A DNA stretch of 18,619 bases, from the NCBI GenBank assembly GCA_040902585.1, contig JBBDXA010000184.1:1-18619 (forward strand), written 5' to 3'. Below, piece after piece: positions 5,245-13,454 of the stretch. A model generated the notes under the pieces. That model had not been told where the DNA came from. It did no database searches and worked only from the letters and a program-made list of their open reading frames with translations. A program made the position numbers and the translations under genes. This stretch comes from JBBDXA01 sp040902585. GTDB taxonomy: Bacteria; Planctomycetota; Phycisphaerae; Phycisphaerales; Phycisphaeraceae. Each line of letters begins with the position of its first letter. Position 1 is the first letter of the stretch.

Positions 5245-7986
5245 TCAGGCAACCGCGCGGCGACGACGCAGCAGAGCCGCACCCGCCAGGCCGAGCAAGC
5301 CGATGGAAGCGGGCTCGGGAATCTGGACGAGGGCGATGTTGTTGCCCTGGAAGTTGTAGCGAATCTCGTAGCCGACGGGGTTGATGCTGAAGCTGACATT
5401 GAGCGGATTGAAGGTGCCCGCGAGTGAGCCGTACTTGGCGAAGATGTAGGCGGCGTCATCGAGCGGGCCAAGGATGTTGACGGTCAGCAACGAGTCAGTG
5501 ACATCGAGCAGCCCCAGGACGTTGATCATGTCTACGGAGCCGGGGCCGGTCGGATCAATCTCGATGGTCAGGTTGCCGTTGATGTCCAGAGCGTTGTTGA
5601 AGTTGAGCAGGCCGATGGACAGGCCGGGGGAGATATTGGAGCCCGCATCGGTGATGAGGTCGCCGATGACGGTGCCGTTGTTGATGAGGGTCTGGCCGTT
5701 GAGGAGGTGGTAGGTGCTGGCGGTGGCGGAGACATTGAGGAACGCGCCGTTGGCGATGCTGATGACGGGGGTGCCGCCGAGGGCACCGGAGCCGGTGAGG
5801 GCGAGGGTGCCCTGGTTGATGGTGGTGTCGCCGGTGTAGGTGGTCGGAGCGGTCAGAGTGAGGATGCCGGTGTTGTTCTTGGTGAGGGCGAGGTTGCCGT
5901 TGATCTGGCCGCCGTAGGTGTTGTTGGCCGAGTTGTTGACCGTGAGGGTGGCGGGTGTCAGGCTGGCGTTGGTGATCTGCTTGGTGCCGCCGGTGCCCAG
6001 GGTGCTGCCGAGGCCGCCGACGGTCTGGTCAAAGCCGTTGAGGTTGAAGGTGGCGCTGGTGGCGTCGTTCTGCCCGATGGCGAGGAAGGTGCCGGTGGGC
6101 AGGGCATCATCAATGCCGAGGTTGAGCGTGCCCACGGCGACGACGGTGGCGCCCCAGGTGTGGCCGGCGGTGTTGATGTTCCAGGTGCCGTTGTCGGTCT
6201 TGTTGAAGGCGGCGGTGCCCAGGTTGATCAGGCCGTTGATGTTGCCGGTCCCGCTGCCGCGGAACTGGGTCGTGACCGCAGCGCCGGCAGCGAGGGTGAC
6301 GTTGCCGTTGAGGTTGAGAATGTGATCGGAAAGGATCATGTTGACGCCGCCGGCCGTGCCTTGCAGCAGGATGTCGCCGCCGATGGTGTTGGTGCCGCCG
6401 TTGGTGCGGATGGCCGAGCGATCAGTGGCGGCATTGGAGAGCATGCGGATCGCCTCAGTGCCGATGTCGACGTTGTTGAGGCGAAGGGTGGACTCGGTGT
6501 TGGCGGCCCCGCCCGCGCCGTTGATGAACACGCCGTTGGCGGTCGAGCCCAGGGCGCTGTTGTTGGTGATGATGAGCGAGCCTTCATTGATCGTGACGAG
6601 TCCGCCGTAGGTATTGGCACCGCTGGAGAGTGTCCAGGTGCCGGTGCCGGATTTTTGGATCGCGACATCACCGGTGCCCCCGACGATCGCGCCGGAGACG
6701 TTGCCGTCGCCCGCGCCCATGAGTTGGAGGTTGCGCGTGCCCGCCGGAGTGTTGACGAGGGTGAAGCCGCCCTGAAGCGTGAGCAGGCCGGCCTGGGATT
6801 CGATGTTGTACGCGTTGCCGCCGGTCTGCCCCTGGACCTGCGCGGTGACGATGTTGTTGCCGCTGAGGTTGGAGAGCGCGGGGATGTTCTGCGTGGCGGC
6901 CTGCCGCGCGTCGAGGAGGAAGGTTTCGCCGGTGGTGATGCCGCCGGTAAGCTCGACCACGCCGTCGTTGGTGGTGTTGCCGGTGATGCGGGTGTTGCCG
7001 GCCGTGGCGCCCAGGGCGGTGTTGCTGGCAATGCGCAGGATGCCGTCATTGACGACCGTCTGGCCGGTGTAGGTGTTGTTGCCGGAGAGGACTTGGACGC
7101 CCGCCCCGTTCTTGGTCAGGGCCAGGGTGCCGTCGGTTCCGACGCCGTTGCCGTCGCGAAGCGTGCCGGTGAACGTGTTGGACCCCGACAGGACATTGAG
7201 CGTAAGCGTTTCCGTTCCTGCCGCGCCGGCCTCGTTCTCCACGATACCGTTGCCGCTCAAACCATTGATGACACTGTTGAAGTTGTTCAACCGGAACGTG
7301 CCGTTGTTAACGAGGATACCTTTGCCCGCTCCGTTGGGAAGCGCGTTGGCCAGGCCCTGACGGAGGATCGCGCCGGTATTGATCGTCGTGGTTCCGTCGT
7401 AATTCTTGACGAGAGTGTCGTACGACACGATCCCGCCGGCGTTGGTGCTCGAGCTGATATTGATCCCGCCGACACCTGTCATCGCCGACCGCACTTGAAT
7501 GATGCGACCATCACTGCCCTGGCCCGCGTTGAAGGTCGAGGTGCTCAGGACATTGATGTTTCCCGCCAGCGTCACGGTGTTGCCGCCGGAACTGGCGAAG
7601 TTGCTGACTTGGCCGCCGTTCATGCGGAAGTCATTGATCGTGATCACGCCTGCGCCGCCGGTTTTGAATGCGAGCGTGCCGCCCGAGTTCAGCTCAAGAG
7701 AATCACCTGCGAACGTGAAGCTCGAAGCCGAGTCGGGGGTTCGAAGCACGAAGTTCTGCGTGAAGTATGCGTTGCCGGCCGAAGGCGGCGCGGCGTTGCT
7801 CCAGTTGCCCGCCGTGTTGAACGACGGCGAACCACCGGGATCCGTAGCGGTGAGCGATACGTTGATCGCGTGCGTTTGTGACGCCAGAGTCATGGCACTT
7901 ACGACTGCCAGTACCCGCGCGATCATCTTTCTCACACGACGCGCCTTTGTACACTGACCGCCCACATTCGATTGGAACGCTTTCAT
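5245..7986 (-). CDS. PEP-CTERM protein with autotransporter-associated beta-strand repeats
   Basis: 913 residues, predicted to be exported. The N-terminus has a basic region (ARRVRKM), a hydrophobic stretch and a cut site near SQTHA-INV. The body is repetitive, rich in Gly, Asn, Thr and Ala, with several PATR-type units such as NTYTGQTVVNDGILRI, NTYGGLVTINEGSLII and TTYTGDTTINQGTLALTG, which form a beta-helix. The C-terminus is IPEPASIGLLGLAGAALLRRRR, a PEP-CTERM sorting signal (Pro-Glu-Pro, hydrophobic helix, Arg cluster) that exosortase systems process. There is no outer-membrane beta-barrel, so despite the repeats it is not a classical autotransporter. ATG 7986 is chosen for its AAGGAG five bases upstream and the good signal peptide; an upstream extension to 8112 lacks support. 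Probably a surface or matrix protein. Confidence 0.9.
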   Translation of the reverse strand: MKAFQSNVGGQCTKARRVRKMIARVLAVVSAMTLASQTHAINVSLTATDPGGSPSFNTAGNWSNAAPPSAGNAYFTQNFVLRTPDSASSFTFAGDSLELNSGGTLAFKTGGAGVITINDFRMNGGQVSNFASSGGNTVTLAGNINVLSTSTFNAGQGSDGRIIQVRSAMTGVGGINISSSTNAGGIVSYDTLVKNYDGTTTINTGAILRQGLANALPNGAGKGILVNNGTFRLNNFNSVINGLSGNGIVENEAGAAGTETLTLNVLSGSNTFTGTLRDGNGVGTDGTLALTKNGAGVQVLSGNNTYTGQTVVNDGILRIASNTALGATAGNTRITGNTTNDGVVELTGGITTGETFLLDARQAATQNIPALSNLSGNNIVTAQVQGQTGGNAYNIESQAGLLTLQGGFTLVNTPAGTRNLQLMGAGDGNVSGAIVGGTGDVAIQKSGTGTWTLSSGANTYGGLVTINEGSLIITNNSALGSTANGVFINGAGGAANTESTLRLNNVDIGTEAIRMLSNAATDRSAIRTNGGTNTIGGDILLQGTAGGVNMILSDHILNLNGNVTLAAGAAVTTQFRGSGTGNINGLINLGTAAFNKTDNGTWNINTAGHTWGATVVAVGTLNLGIDDALPTGTFLAIGQNDATSATFNLNGFDQTVGGLGSTLGTGGTKQITNASLTPATLTVNNSANNTYGGQINGNLALTKNNTGILTLTAPTTYTGDTTINQGTLALTGSGALGGTPVISIANGAFLNVSATASTYHLLNGQTLINNGTVIGDLITDAGSNISPGLSIGLLNFNNALDINGNLTIEIDPTGPGSVDMINVLGLLDVTDSLLTVNILGPLDDAAYIFAKYGSLAGTFNPLNVSFSINPVGYEIRYNFQGNNIALVQIPEPASIGLLGLAGAALLRRRRAVA

Positions 7987-8065
7987 ACCTGCTCCTTGTT
8001 GGAATCTTGACTGTGGCCGAAGCCTGGGGGAGGGACTCTCTCTCTCAACTCTCTGCGCAATGTTC

Positions 8066-8081
8066 TGGAGCAAGCGCTCCA
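8066..8081. other. Hairpin in the leader of the PEP-CTERM gene
   Basis: TGGAGC-AAGC-GCTCCA, a perfect 6-bp stem located in the predicted 5' untranslated region, between the promoter and the start codon. Role unknown. Confidence 0.4.
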
Positions 8082-8110
8082 AGACAAGAACCTGCGGATG
8101 AGGCGAGATC

Positions 8111-8140
8111 ACTGTACATGCGATTAGGGGATACCGTCAA
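8111..8140 (-). promoter_or_regulatory. Promoter of the PEP-CTERM gene
   Basis: On the minus strand TTGACG (8140-8135) and TACAGT (8116-8111) are 18 bases apart, a good housekeeping-type match. It predicts a leader of roughly 115-120 bases before ATG 7986. Confidence 0.55.
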
Positions 8141-8246
8141 TACCCTTTGCCCCAATTTTCCCCAACCGGCGACGGTGATTCCGCAATAGGGTAATTCACC
8201 TTGCAGGGAAATCTCTCGCCTGACTCGCCGCGGTTACGATGAAGCC

Positions 8247-9158
8247 ATGCCCGCCTCGGACGCACACCCTGTCGATCGTCAGCCGCTGTCCGTCGCCGCC
8301 TGCGCCGACCCCGCTTCGGACCACGATCTCCTTAAGGCCGCCGCCCGGCTCTCCGTGGATCTGAATATTCCCTTTCTCGAAAAGCCCGCGAAAAGAGGCG
8401 TCGATGCGCTCCTCGTCGCCGCGCCCGGTCGCCTCGAGCTGCGCATGATCGGCGGCGATCCGATCACCCGCGGCGGCAGAGCCGTGTGCGTCAACCTCGC
8501 CGACATCGATGTCACCAGCGCCGCCGGCAAACGCCTGAAACAACCCATCGCCAAGGCCCTGGGCATCAAGTCCGCCAAGGACGCCCTCACCGTCATCGAC
8601 GCGACCGCTGGCTGGGGCGAAGACAGTTACCTCATGGCCGGCCTCGGCTGCCGCGTGCTTGCGGTCGAACGCAACCGCATCACCGCCACGCTCCTGCGCG
8701 ATGGCCTGTTCCGCGCCGCCATGCAACATGCCGAGGTCGCCGGCCGCATCACCCTCATCACCTCCAACGCGATCCATCTATTAAGACGCATCGCTCACCT
8801 CACCGGCAAACACCTCGACCACGAGCTGGCGACTAGGGAAGAACTGCCCGCGCATCTCGAAGCCTTCTTCCATCCTGATGTGGTGTACCTCGATCCGATG
8901 TTCCCCGCGCGCAAAAAAGGCGCGGAGGGCAAGCCGATGAAAGTGCTCCGCCAGCTCGTGGGTGATGATGACGATGCGACGCGCCTGTTCGAGGCGGCGA
9001 TACGCGTGGCGAAGAAACGCGTGATCGTGAAGCGCCCACTCAAAGGCGAACCGCTGGTGGATCGCAAACCTGCGGCGTGTCACAAAGGCAAGGCGATGCG
9101 ATTTGATGTGTATGTGGGGGAAGGAGGGAAGGAGGTAAAGGGAGGTACAGGGAGGTAA
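8247..9158 (+). CDS. rsmJ: 16S rRNA (guanine-N2)-methyltransferase RsmJ
   Basis: 303 residues. It carries the SAM-binding motif DATAGWGEDS (118-127), a following acidic loop VLAVERN, and the block VVYLDPMFPARKKGAEGKPM (DPMFP at 216-220), which is diagnostic for RsmJ (YhiQ), the enzyme that methylates G1516 (E. coli numbering) of 16S rRNA. The N-terminal part also has ITRGGRAV and the region before motif I that RsmJ proteins share. Length is a little above the ~250 residues of E. coli RsmJ; an insert near 187-206 and the C-terminal Gly/Lys-rich end (GGKEVKGGTGR), encoded by a simple-sequence repeat, account for the extra. No clear ribosome-binding site; TACGAT lies 6 bases before the ATG. A second rRNA-methyltransferase-like gene follows on the same strand. 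Confidence 0.9.
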   Translation: MPASDAHPVDRQPLSVAACADPASDHDLLKAAARLSVDLNIPFLEKPAKRGVDALLVAAPGRLELRMIGGDPITRGGRAVCVNLADIDVTSAAGKRLKQPIAKALGIKSAKDALTVIDATAGWGEDSYLMAGLGCRVLAVERNRITATLLRDGLFRAAMQHAEVAGRITLITSNAIHLLRRIAHLTGKHLDHELATREELPAHLEAFFHPDVVYLDPMFPARKKGAEGKPMKVLRQLVGDDDDATRLFEAAIRVAKKRVIVKRPLKGEPLVDRKPAACHKGKAMRFDVYVGEGGKEVKGGTGR

Positions 9159-9246
9159 AGGGAGGTAGAGAAGCGGAAGGATTGACCATTCCCGCCCGTC
9201 TCGAATCGGCTTGTATTCTTTACCTCCCTGTACCTCCTCTACCTCC
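9131..9246. repeat. Long inverted repeat of 10-bp GGAGGTAAAG-type units
   Basis: Left arm 9131-9160 consists of three 10-base units (GGAGGTAAAG, GGAGGTACAG, GGAGGTAAAG). The right arm 9218-9246 is its reverse complement apart from one substitution and one missing base. The loop is 57 bases. The left arm encodes the last residues of RsmJ, and the right arm ends just before the next start codon. The RNA could fold into a ~29-bp stem that sequesters the downstream start region. Confidence 0.8.
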
Positions 9247-9247
9247 T

Positions 9248-9895
9248 ATGCCTCCTTCTTCCTACGCATCCCGCGGCGGCCTGAAGCTCGAAGCAGCGCT
9301 CGATGCTTTTCAACTTCGCCCGCAAGACCTTCGCTGCGCCGACCTGGGCTGCAACATCGGCGGCTTCACCGACTGCCTCCTCCAGCGCGGCGCTGCTCAC
9401 GTCTATGCCGTCGACACCGCCTACGGCCAGCTCGCCTGGAAACTGCGACAGGACCCGCGCGTGACCGTCGTCGAACGCACCAACGCCCTGCATTTTGATC
9501 CTGCCTCACTTCAAACCTTTCAACCCTGCGATTTCGTGGTGATCGATCTGGGCTGGACGAAACAGGACCGCGCGATTCCCGCTGCCCTGCGCTGGCTGCG
9601 CGAAGGGGCGAGCGCGAGGATCATCACGCTGATCAAGCCGCATTATGAAGAGGAGGGCGAAGGGGAGAGGGCCAAGGTCCAAGGGGGCGGAGAGAAGAAA
9701 CGCAAGCATGTGCTCAGCGATGAGGATGCAGTCGCAACGTGTCATCGCGTGCTCGAGGCGATGCCGGCCCTCGGCGTGCGCGTGATCGCACACATCCAGT
9801 CCCCGATCCGGGGCGGCGGCAAGCGCGGCCGCGAAGGCAATCTCGAATACCTCGCGCTGCTGTCACGCGATGCCCCCGCCGCGTTTAGCGGGTGA
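9248..9895 (+). CDS. TlyA/FtsJ-type rRNA 2'-O-methyltransferase lacking S4 domain
   Basis: 215 residues from ATG 9248. The protein begins directly with SYASRGGLKLEAAL, the block that in TlyA follows the S4 RNA-binding domain, then the SAM motif DLGCNIGGFTD (32-42), VVIDLGWT (D100), IITLIKPHYE (K130) and REGNLEYLAL (E200). With K13 this gives the K-D-K-E tetrad of RrmJ/FtsJ-type ribose methyltransferases. The usual TlyA has about 60 more residues at the N-terminus forming the S4 domain; none is encoded upstream here. A Lys/Gly-rich insert (about 137-156) lies between K130 and the last block. A TTG at 9182 in frame is an alternative start, but the added residues are low-complexity Pro/Leu. No ribosome-binding site is visible at either start. 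rRNA target unknown. Confidence 0.8.
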   Translation: MPPSSYASRGGLKLEAALDAFQLRPQDLRCADLGCNIGGFTDCLLQRGAAHVYAVDTAYGQLAWKLRQDPRVTVVERTNALHFDPASLQTFQPCDFVVIDLGWTKQDRAIPAALRWLREGASARIITLIKPHYEEEGEGERAKVQGGGEKKRKHVLSDEDAVATCHRVLEAMPALGVRVIAHIQSPIRGGGKRGREGNLEYLALLSRDAPAAFSG

Positions 9896-9920
9896 ACCGA
9901 AGGTTCCCGGCCGGGGTGCA

Positions 9921-9949
9921 ACAAAAAACGCCAGCGCACCGCGCTGGCG
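9921..9949 (-). terminator. Terminator of the sigma/dockerin/VIT-VWA operon
   Basis: On the minus strand the stem CGCCAGCGC-GGT-GCGCTGGCG is followed by TTTTTTGTT, 35 bases after the VIT-VWA stop codon. A strong intrinsic terminator. Confidence 0.85.
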
Positions 9950-9984
9950 TGAGCACCCGTGCACCTGCGGTGCGACCGCTAATC

Positions 9985-12216
9985 TTAATCTTCCTTCACC
10001 GTCGTCTCATACTTCACACCCTGCGGCACCGGCACGGGGACGTTCACCGTCGTGCCGCTGCCGCCTTCGGTGCGGCGCGAGGAATCGACCGCGATGAACG
10101 CTGTGTAATCCGACATCAGGCTGTACTCCAGGGCGATGCGTTTCACTTCGCCGCTCAGTTCGCCCTGGGCGTTGCGGTTGACCGCCATGTGATCGGCAAG
10201 GTCCTGAATCTGCATGCGTGCCCACACCGAAGGGATGCCGCCGATGCCGTTGCCCGCGACGACCGCGCTGGGCGCGGGGTTGACCGTCTGCACCGCCACA
10301 TCCATCGCGATCTGCTCCTGTCCCGCCATGCCGCGCACGCGGATCGTTGAAGGCACCGGCCCGGTGAAGCGCCCGACCATCAGCACAGGCCGACCGACGA
10401 AGAGATCGGGAATCCGCTTGGGGAACACGTCCGCCACCTGCATCGAGCCGAAGTCCAGGTCGATGTCCATCAGGGCCGGGTGACTGATGCGGTTGAAAAA
10501 GTGATCCATGATCTCAGCCCCGTCGTCATTGGGGCCGACGTACGCGACCGCGCCTTTGCCGACGCGGGCCATGCTTTCGATCAGGTGCCGATTGACGCTC
10601 GACCCGATGCCGAAGCTGAAGACGCGGGCGCTGTTCATGCGCTTGCTCATCGCTTCGAGGATGTCGTTCTCATTGCCGATGTAGCCGTCGGTGAGGAAAG
10701 CGACCACGCGTTGCCGGCCTTCGCTCTGGGGAAAATCCAGGGCCGCCTTGATGCCCGTGATCATCTCCGTGCCGCCTTCGCCCTTGAGCGAATCGACATA
10801 CGCCAGCGCCTTCTGCACGTTGCGATCATTCACCGCCAGCGGGGCGTTGCCGAGCTGCCTGGCGCTGTTGGAGAAGTTGATCACCTGGAAGGTGTCCTCG
10901 CCGTTCATCGTTTTCAGAGCATGACGGATCGCATCCTTGCTCTTTTCGATCGGGTAGCCCGACATCGAGCCGGAGCAGTCGAGCACGAAGACCATCTCCA
11001 TCGGCTGGCGGGGCAGATAGGTCAGCTCGTGCGGCGGATAGAGCAGCAGCGTGAAGTAACCACCGCGTGCATCGGTGTGGACCAGGAGATTGCTCTTGAT
11101 CTCCTTGCCCGCGACGCGCCACTGCACCACGAAATCCTTATTCGGAATGCGGTCCTGTTCATCGAGCGTGATTTTGATCTGCCCGCCTTCCAGCGGCGTG
11201 TGCTTGATCTGATGCGAATGACTGACCAGCTCTTCGATCTTCACGCCGGAGTCAAGCGAGAGATCGATGGCGATGTCATGTCCGCTGCGCTCGGCGGGCT
11301 TCAGGTATTCGATCTCCGTGCGCTGGCCCGATGTGCCGGGTCCCCCGGCTTGCCCGCGTCCGACCGCGCCGATGCCGGTGCCTGCCGCGCTGGTGTCAGC
11401 CGGGTTGTAGCGCGGGCCCACGACCATCGGGAAGTGCCACTGGTACCAGCCATCCGCGTAGGCGAGCGTGTGGAAGTAGCGGATGTGAATGTCGATCGCC
11501 TTGCCCGGCTCGATGTTGGCGACGCGCTGGGTGAAAATATTGGGCCGCTCCTGCGTGAGCAGGGCCGCGTTGAAGCCTTGTCGCCTCGCTTCGTAATAAA
11601 TCTTCTCCGCCTCTTCGCGTTCCTTGATCAGCCCGCGGATTTTGCGCTCGCCGATGGTCATCACGAACTCGTTCACCGCGGCATTCTCAGGCAGCGGGAA
11701 GACGTACACCGCTTCGATCTTCGAATCGAAAGGATTCTGAAACTGCTGCGTGACATCCACGGTGGCGATGTACGCGGTGACGGCGGCTTTCACATCGGTG
11801 TGCTTCAAAGGCACTGGGATGTAGCGTTTCGCGCCGTCAGGCTGATGAGGGTCGATGGGCTCTTCGATGGCGAGGGTGCCGGTGGTGGCGAGGTCGGCCG
11901 GGGATTGCGTGAATGATCCGACAGGCTTGACCGCCGGCACCTGCGGCTTGGCGATGATCCACAGTTCTTCGCCGGGCTGGCTGAAGGAGACGGGCGACAT
12001 CTCGCGGCCGACAGGTGGATTGTTCACGCTGCCGGGGGCGGCCTGAAACATATCCATCCCGCGCGTCGGGCTGAGGCGCGACTGGGCCGCGCGTTCGTTG
12101 GCCGCCTTCGGTTCCCAGTCCGGATGCGAGCCGCAACCGGTCAGCAGCAGCGGCAGCGAAAGGATCGCCGACAGGAGCAATGCGAAAGTCGTCCAGAGAA
12201 TGGCTTTGGTCTTCAT
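9985..12216 (-). CDS. VIT and VWA domain lipoprotein
   Basis: 743 residues. The N-terminus has a long hydrophobic stretch ending in the lipobox LLTGC (C28), so it is a membrane-anchored lipoprotein. A VIT domain covers about 135-265 (VTQQFQNPFDSKIEAVYVFP, then KIRGLIKEREEAEKIY, then RPNIFTQRVANIEPG), and a VWA domain about 405-575 with the metal-binding DCSGS motif (413-417), FLTDG and GIGSSVN. VIT-VWA proteins act in protein-protein contacts at the cell surface; some proteobacterial relatives are sortase targets, though I see no LPxTG-type end here. AAAGGA seven bases before the ATG lies inside the end of the upstream gene and the two overlap by ATGA, so translation is coupled. The promoter is presumably shared with the sigma factor gene. 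Confidence 0.9.
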   Translation of the reverse strand: MKTKAILWTTFALLLSAILSLPLLLTGCGSHPDWEPKAANERAAQSRLSPTRGMDMFQAAPGSVNNPPVGREMSPVSFSQPGEELWIIAKPQVPAVKPVGSFTQSPADLATTGTLAIEEPIDPHQPDGAKRYIPVPLKHTDVKAAVTAYIATVDVTQQFQNPFDSKIEAVYVFPLPENAAVNEFVMTIGERKIRGLIKEREEAEKIYYEARRQGFNAALLTQERPNIFTQRVANIEPGKAIDIHIRYFHTLAYADGWYQWHFPMVVGPRYNPADTSAAGTGIGAVGRGQAGGPGTSGQRTEIEYLKPAERSGHDIAIDLSLDSGVKIEELVSHSHQIKHTPLEGGQIKITLDEQDRIPNKDFVVQWRVAGKEIKSNLLVHTDARGGYFTLLLYPPHELTYLPRQPMEMVFVLDCSGSMSGYPIEKSKDAIRHALKTMNGEDTFQVINFSNSARQLGNAPLAVNDRNVQKALAYVDSLKGEGGTEMITGIKAALDFPQSEGRQRVVAFLTDGYIGNENDILEAMSKRMNSARVFSFGIGSSVNRHLIESMARVGKGAVAYVGPNDDGAEIMDHFFNRISHPALMDIDLDFGSMQVADVFPKRIPDLFVGRPVLMVGRFTGPVPSTIRVRGMAGQEQIAMDVAVQTVNPAPSAVVAGNGIGGIPSVWARMQIQDLADHMAVNRNAQGELSGEVKRIALEYSLMSDYTAFIAVDSSRRTEGGSGTTVNVPVPVPQGVKYETTVKED

Positions 12217-13283
12217 AGCTGTGTCCTTTTGGGCTGAACGGTGGCGGTCGCTTCGATCGGTTTGCCTTCCACGGTGGCGGCTGCGTCGAGCTTCACTTCA
12301 AACTTCGGTTCGGCATCACCTGTGATCTGCACGTGCAGCGTCGCGACGCGCACCTTGCCGCGCGGGAGCTGGTCCGCGTCAGCGGTGTTGAACGCCGCGA
12401 TGATGATGTGATTCTGCTGCATCGCCTGCGGGTCGTAGTAGGGCGGCTGCTTGAAGGCTGCGTGCTCGCCGCCTTCGATGCCGGTGATCTGCACCTCGCC
12501 CTGGCCCGCGCTGATATCGAGTTGATAGACCGCCAGCGGCGCGTCGGTCGTGTCGATGATGATGTCGTAAGTGGTGAAGCGGATGGGGGCGTCCGCCTGG
12601 ATGAACGTGACCGCATGCTGCACAGTTGAATCATCCAAGCCCGATGGCGAGGGCTGCCGAGCCGTCGGGGTATCGATGGTGGACCAGTGAACGCAAAGCG
12701 CGGGATGCGCCGCATACCCCGACGGCTCGCGGACTCGCCATCGGGCTTGGGGTCCTTCGAATGATTCATCGCTGACGCGCTGGATGCGCACCGCAGCCGT
12801 GGCGATCGCCTGCACATCGCGCCGGTCCACTGCGCCATTGCCATCCAAATCCCATTGCGAATCGAGTGCCTGATTGCGTTCGATGCGGCGCTGGAGCAGA
12901 TATGCGTCGATGATGTTGACCCGGCCATCCGAGTTCACATCAGCCGCGAGCGCGGAGTGCATCGTTGCCTGCGGCCTTTCATTGGCGAGGCGATCATCGG
13001 GCGATTCGTTTGACGATGTGAACACACCGCTGAGGATCAATACCAGCGCAATCGCCGCAGCCGCGGCGAAAACACCGGCGATGCGATAGAGAACGCCGAT
13101 GCGTCGCGTGCCTGCTGGTTCGGTTACAGGTTCCGCAAACGCCCTTCGAGCCGCGGCCTTGACCGCATCATCCACCGACCGGCTCACCGTCACCGGCCGG
13201 CCGTACATCGCCCGCAACTGAGCCTTCAGCGCGGCGGGCGCTTCAGGCGTGGACGAATCAGGTTGCGGGCGGTTCTGTGACAT
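12213..13283 (-). CDS. Membrane protein with dockerin and cohesin-like domains, possible anti-sigma factor
   Basis: 356 residues. Residues 1-62 are cytoplasmic and helical (AALKAQLRAMYGRP, SVDDAVKAAARRAF). One membrane helix follows (about 65-88), then a type I dockerin with two calcium loops, DVNSDGRVNIID (115-126) and DLDGNGAVDRRD (145-156). A linker (178-217) is encoded by a palindromic repeat. The C-terminal half (about 222-350) resembles a cohesin fold: YDIIIDTTDAPLAVYQLDI, VQITGIEGG, IIIAAFNTADADQLPRGKVRVATLHVQI. Position between an ECF sigma factor gene and a surface lipoprotein, plus the inside-helix-outside layout, suggests an anti-sigma or sensor role, but I see no zinc-binding anti-sigma motif. 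Carrying both a dockerin and a cohesin-like domain would allow self-association or contacts with other dockerin proteins. The ribosome-binding site is weak (TGGA). Confidence 0.75.
   Translation of the reverse strand: MSQNRPQPDSSTPEAPAALKAQLRAMYGRPVTVSRSVDDAVKAAARRAFAEPVTEPAGTRRIGVLYRIAGVFAAAAAIALVLILSGVFTSSNESPDDRLANERPQATMHSALAADVNSDGRVNIIDAYLLQRRIERNQALDSQWDLDGNGAVDRRDVQAIATAAVRIQRVSDESFEGPQARWRVREPSGYAAHPALCVHWSTIDTPTARQPSPSGLDDSTVQHAVTFIQADAPIRFTTYDIIIDTTDAPLAVYQLDISAGQGEVQITGIEGGEHAAFKQPPYYDPQAMQQNHIIIAAFNTADADQLPRGKVRVATLHVQITGDAEPKFEVKLDAAATVEGKPIEATATVQPKRTQL
12635..12750. repeat. Palindromic element inside a coding sequence
   Basis: Arms 12635-12673 and 12714-12750 are reverse complements over an outer 17 bases (CCAAGCCCGATGGCGAG) and an inner 15 bases (GAGCCGTCGGGGTAT), with a 5-7-base variable part between. 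The loop is 40 bases. It is read through in frame and encodes residues 178-217 of the dockerin protein, exactly between two domains. It looks like an inserted repetitive element tolerated in a linker. Confidence 0.85.
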
Positions 13284-13454
13284 CGGGTGGTTCCAGGGGT
13301 TTCAGCGGGGCGGACCGCGCGAAGGTTCACCATTTCAAGAAAAATCTTGTTCCCCCGGTTAGCGGCGCGGCCGAGTTCGCGAGGCCCGCCTGTGCCGCCT
13401 GCACCGCCCGAATGCCGCGTGCCTTGGGCCGCCACCCCCCCGACCGCTAACCGA

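Noticed and set aside
4101..5471. 456-codon minus-strand frame opposite the MBL gene
   Set aside because: Arg/His/Pro-rich shadow crossing the tRNA terminator, a bidirectional terminator and the end of another gene.
5707..7881. Very long open frame on the plus strand (724 codons) opposite the PEP-CTERM gene
   Set aside because: It is Gly/Ala/Val/Asp-rich low complexity, has no family motifs, and is fully antisense to a gene with signal peptide, PATR repeats and PEP-CTERM signal. High GC with repeats keeps the opposite frame open.
10480..11916. 478-codon plus-strand frame opposite the VIT-VWA gene
   Set aside because: Antisense shadow of a gene with clear VIT and VWA motifs; no recognisable domain.
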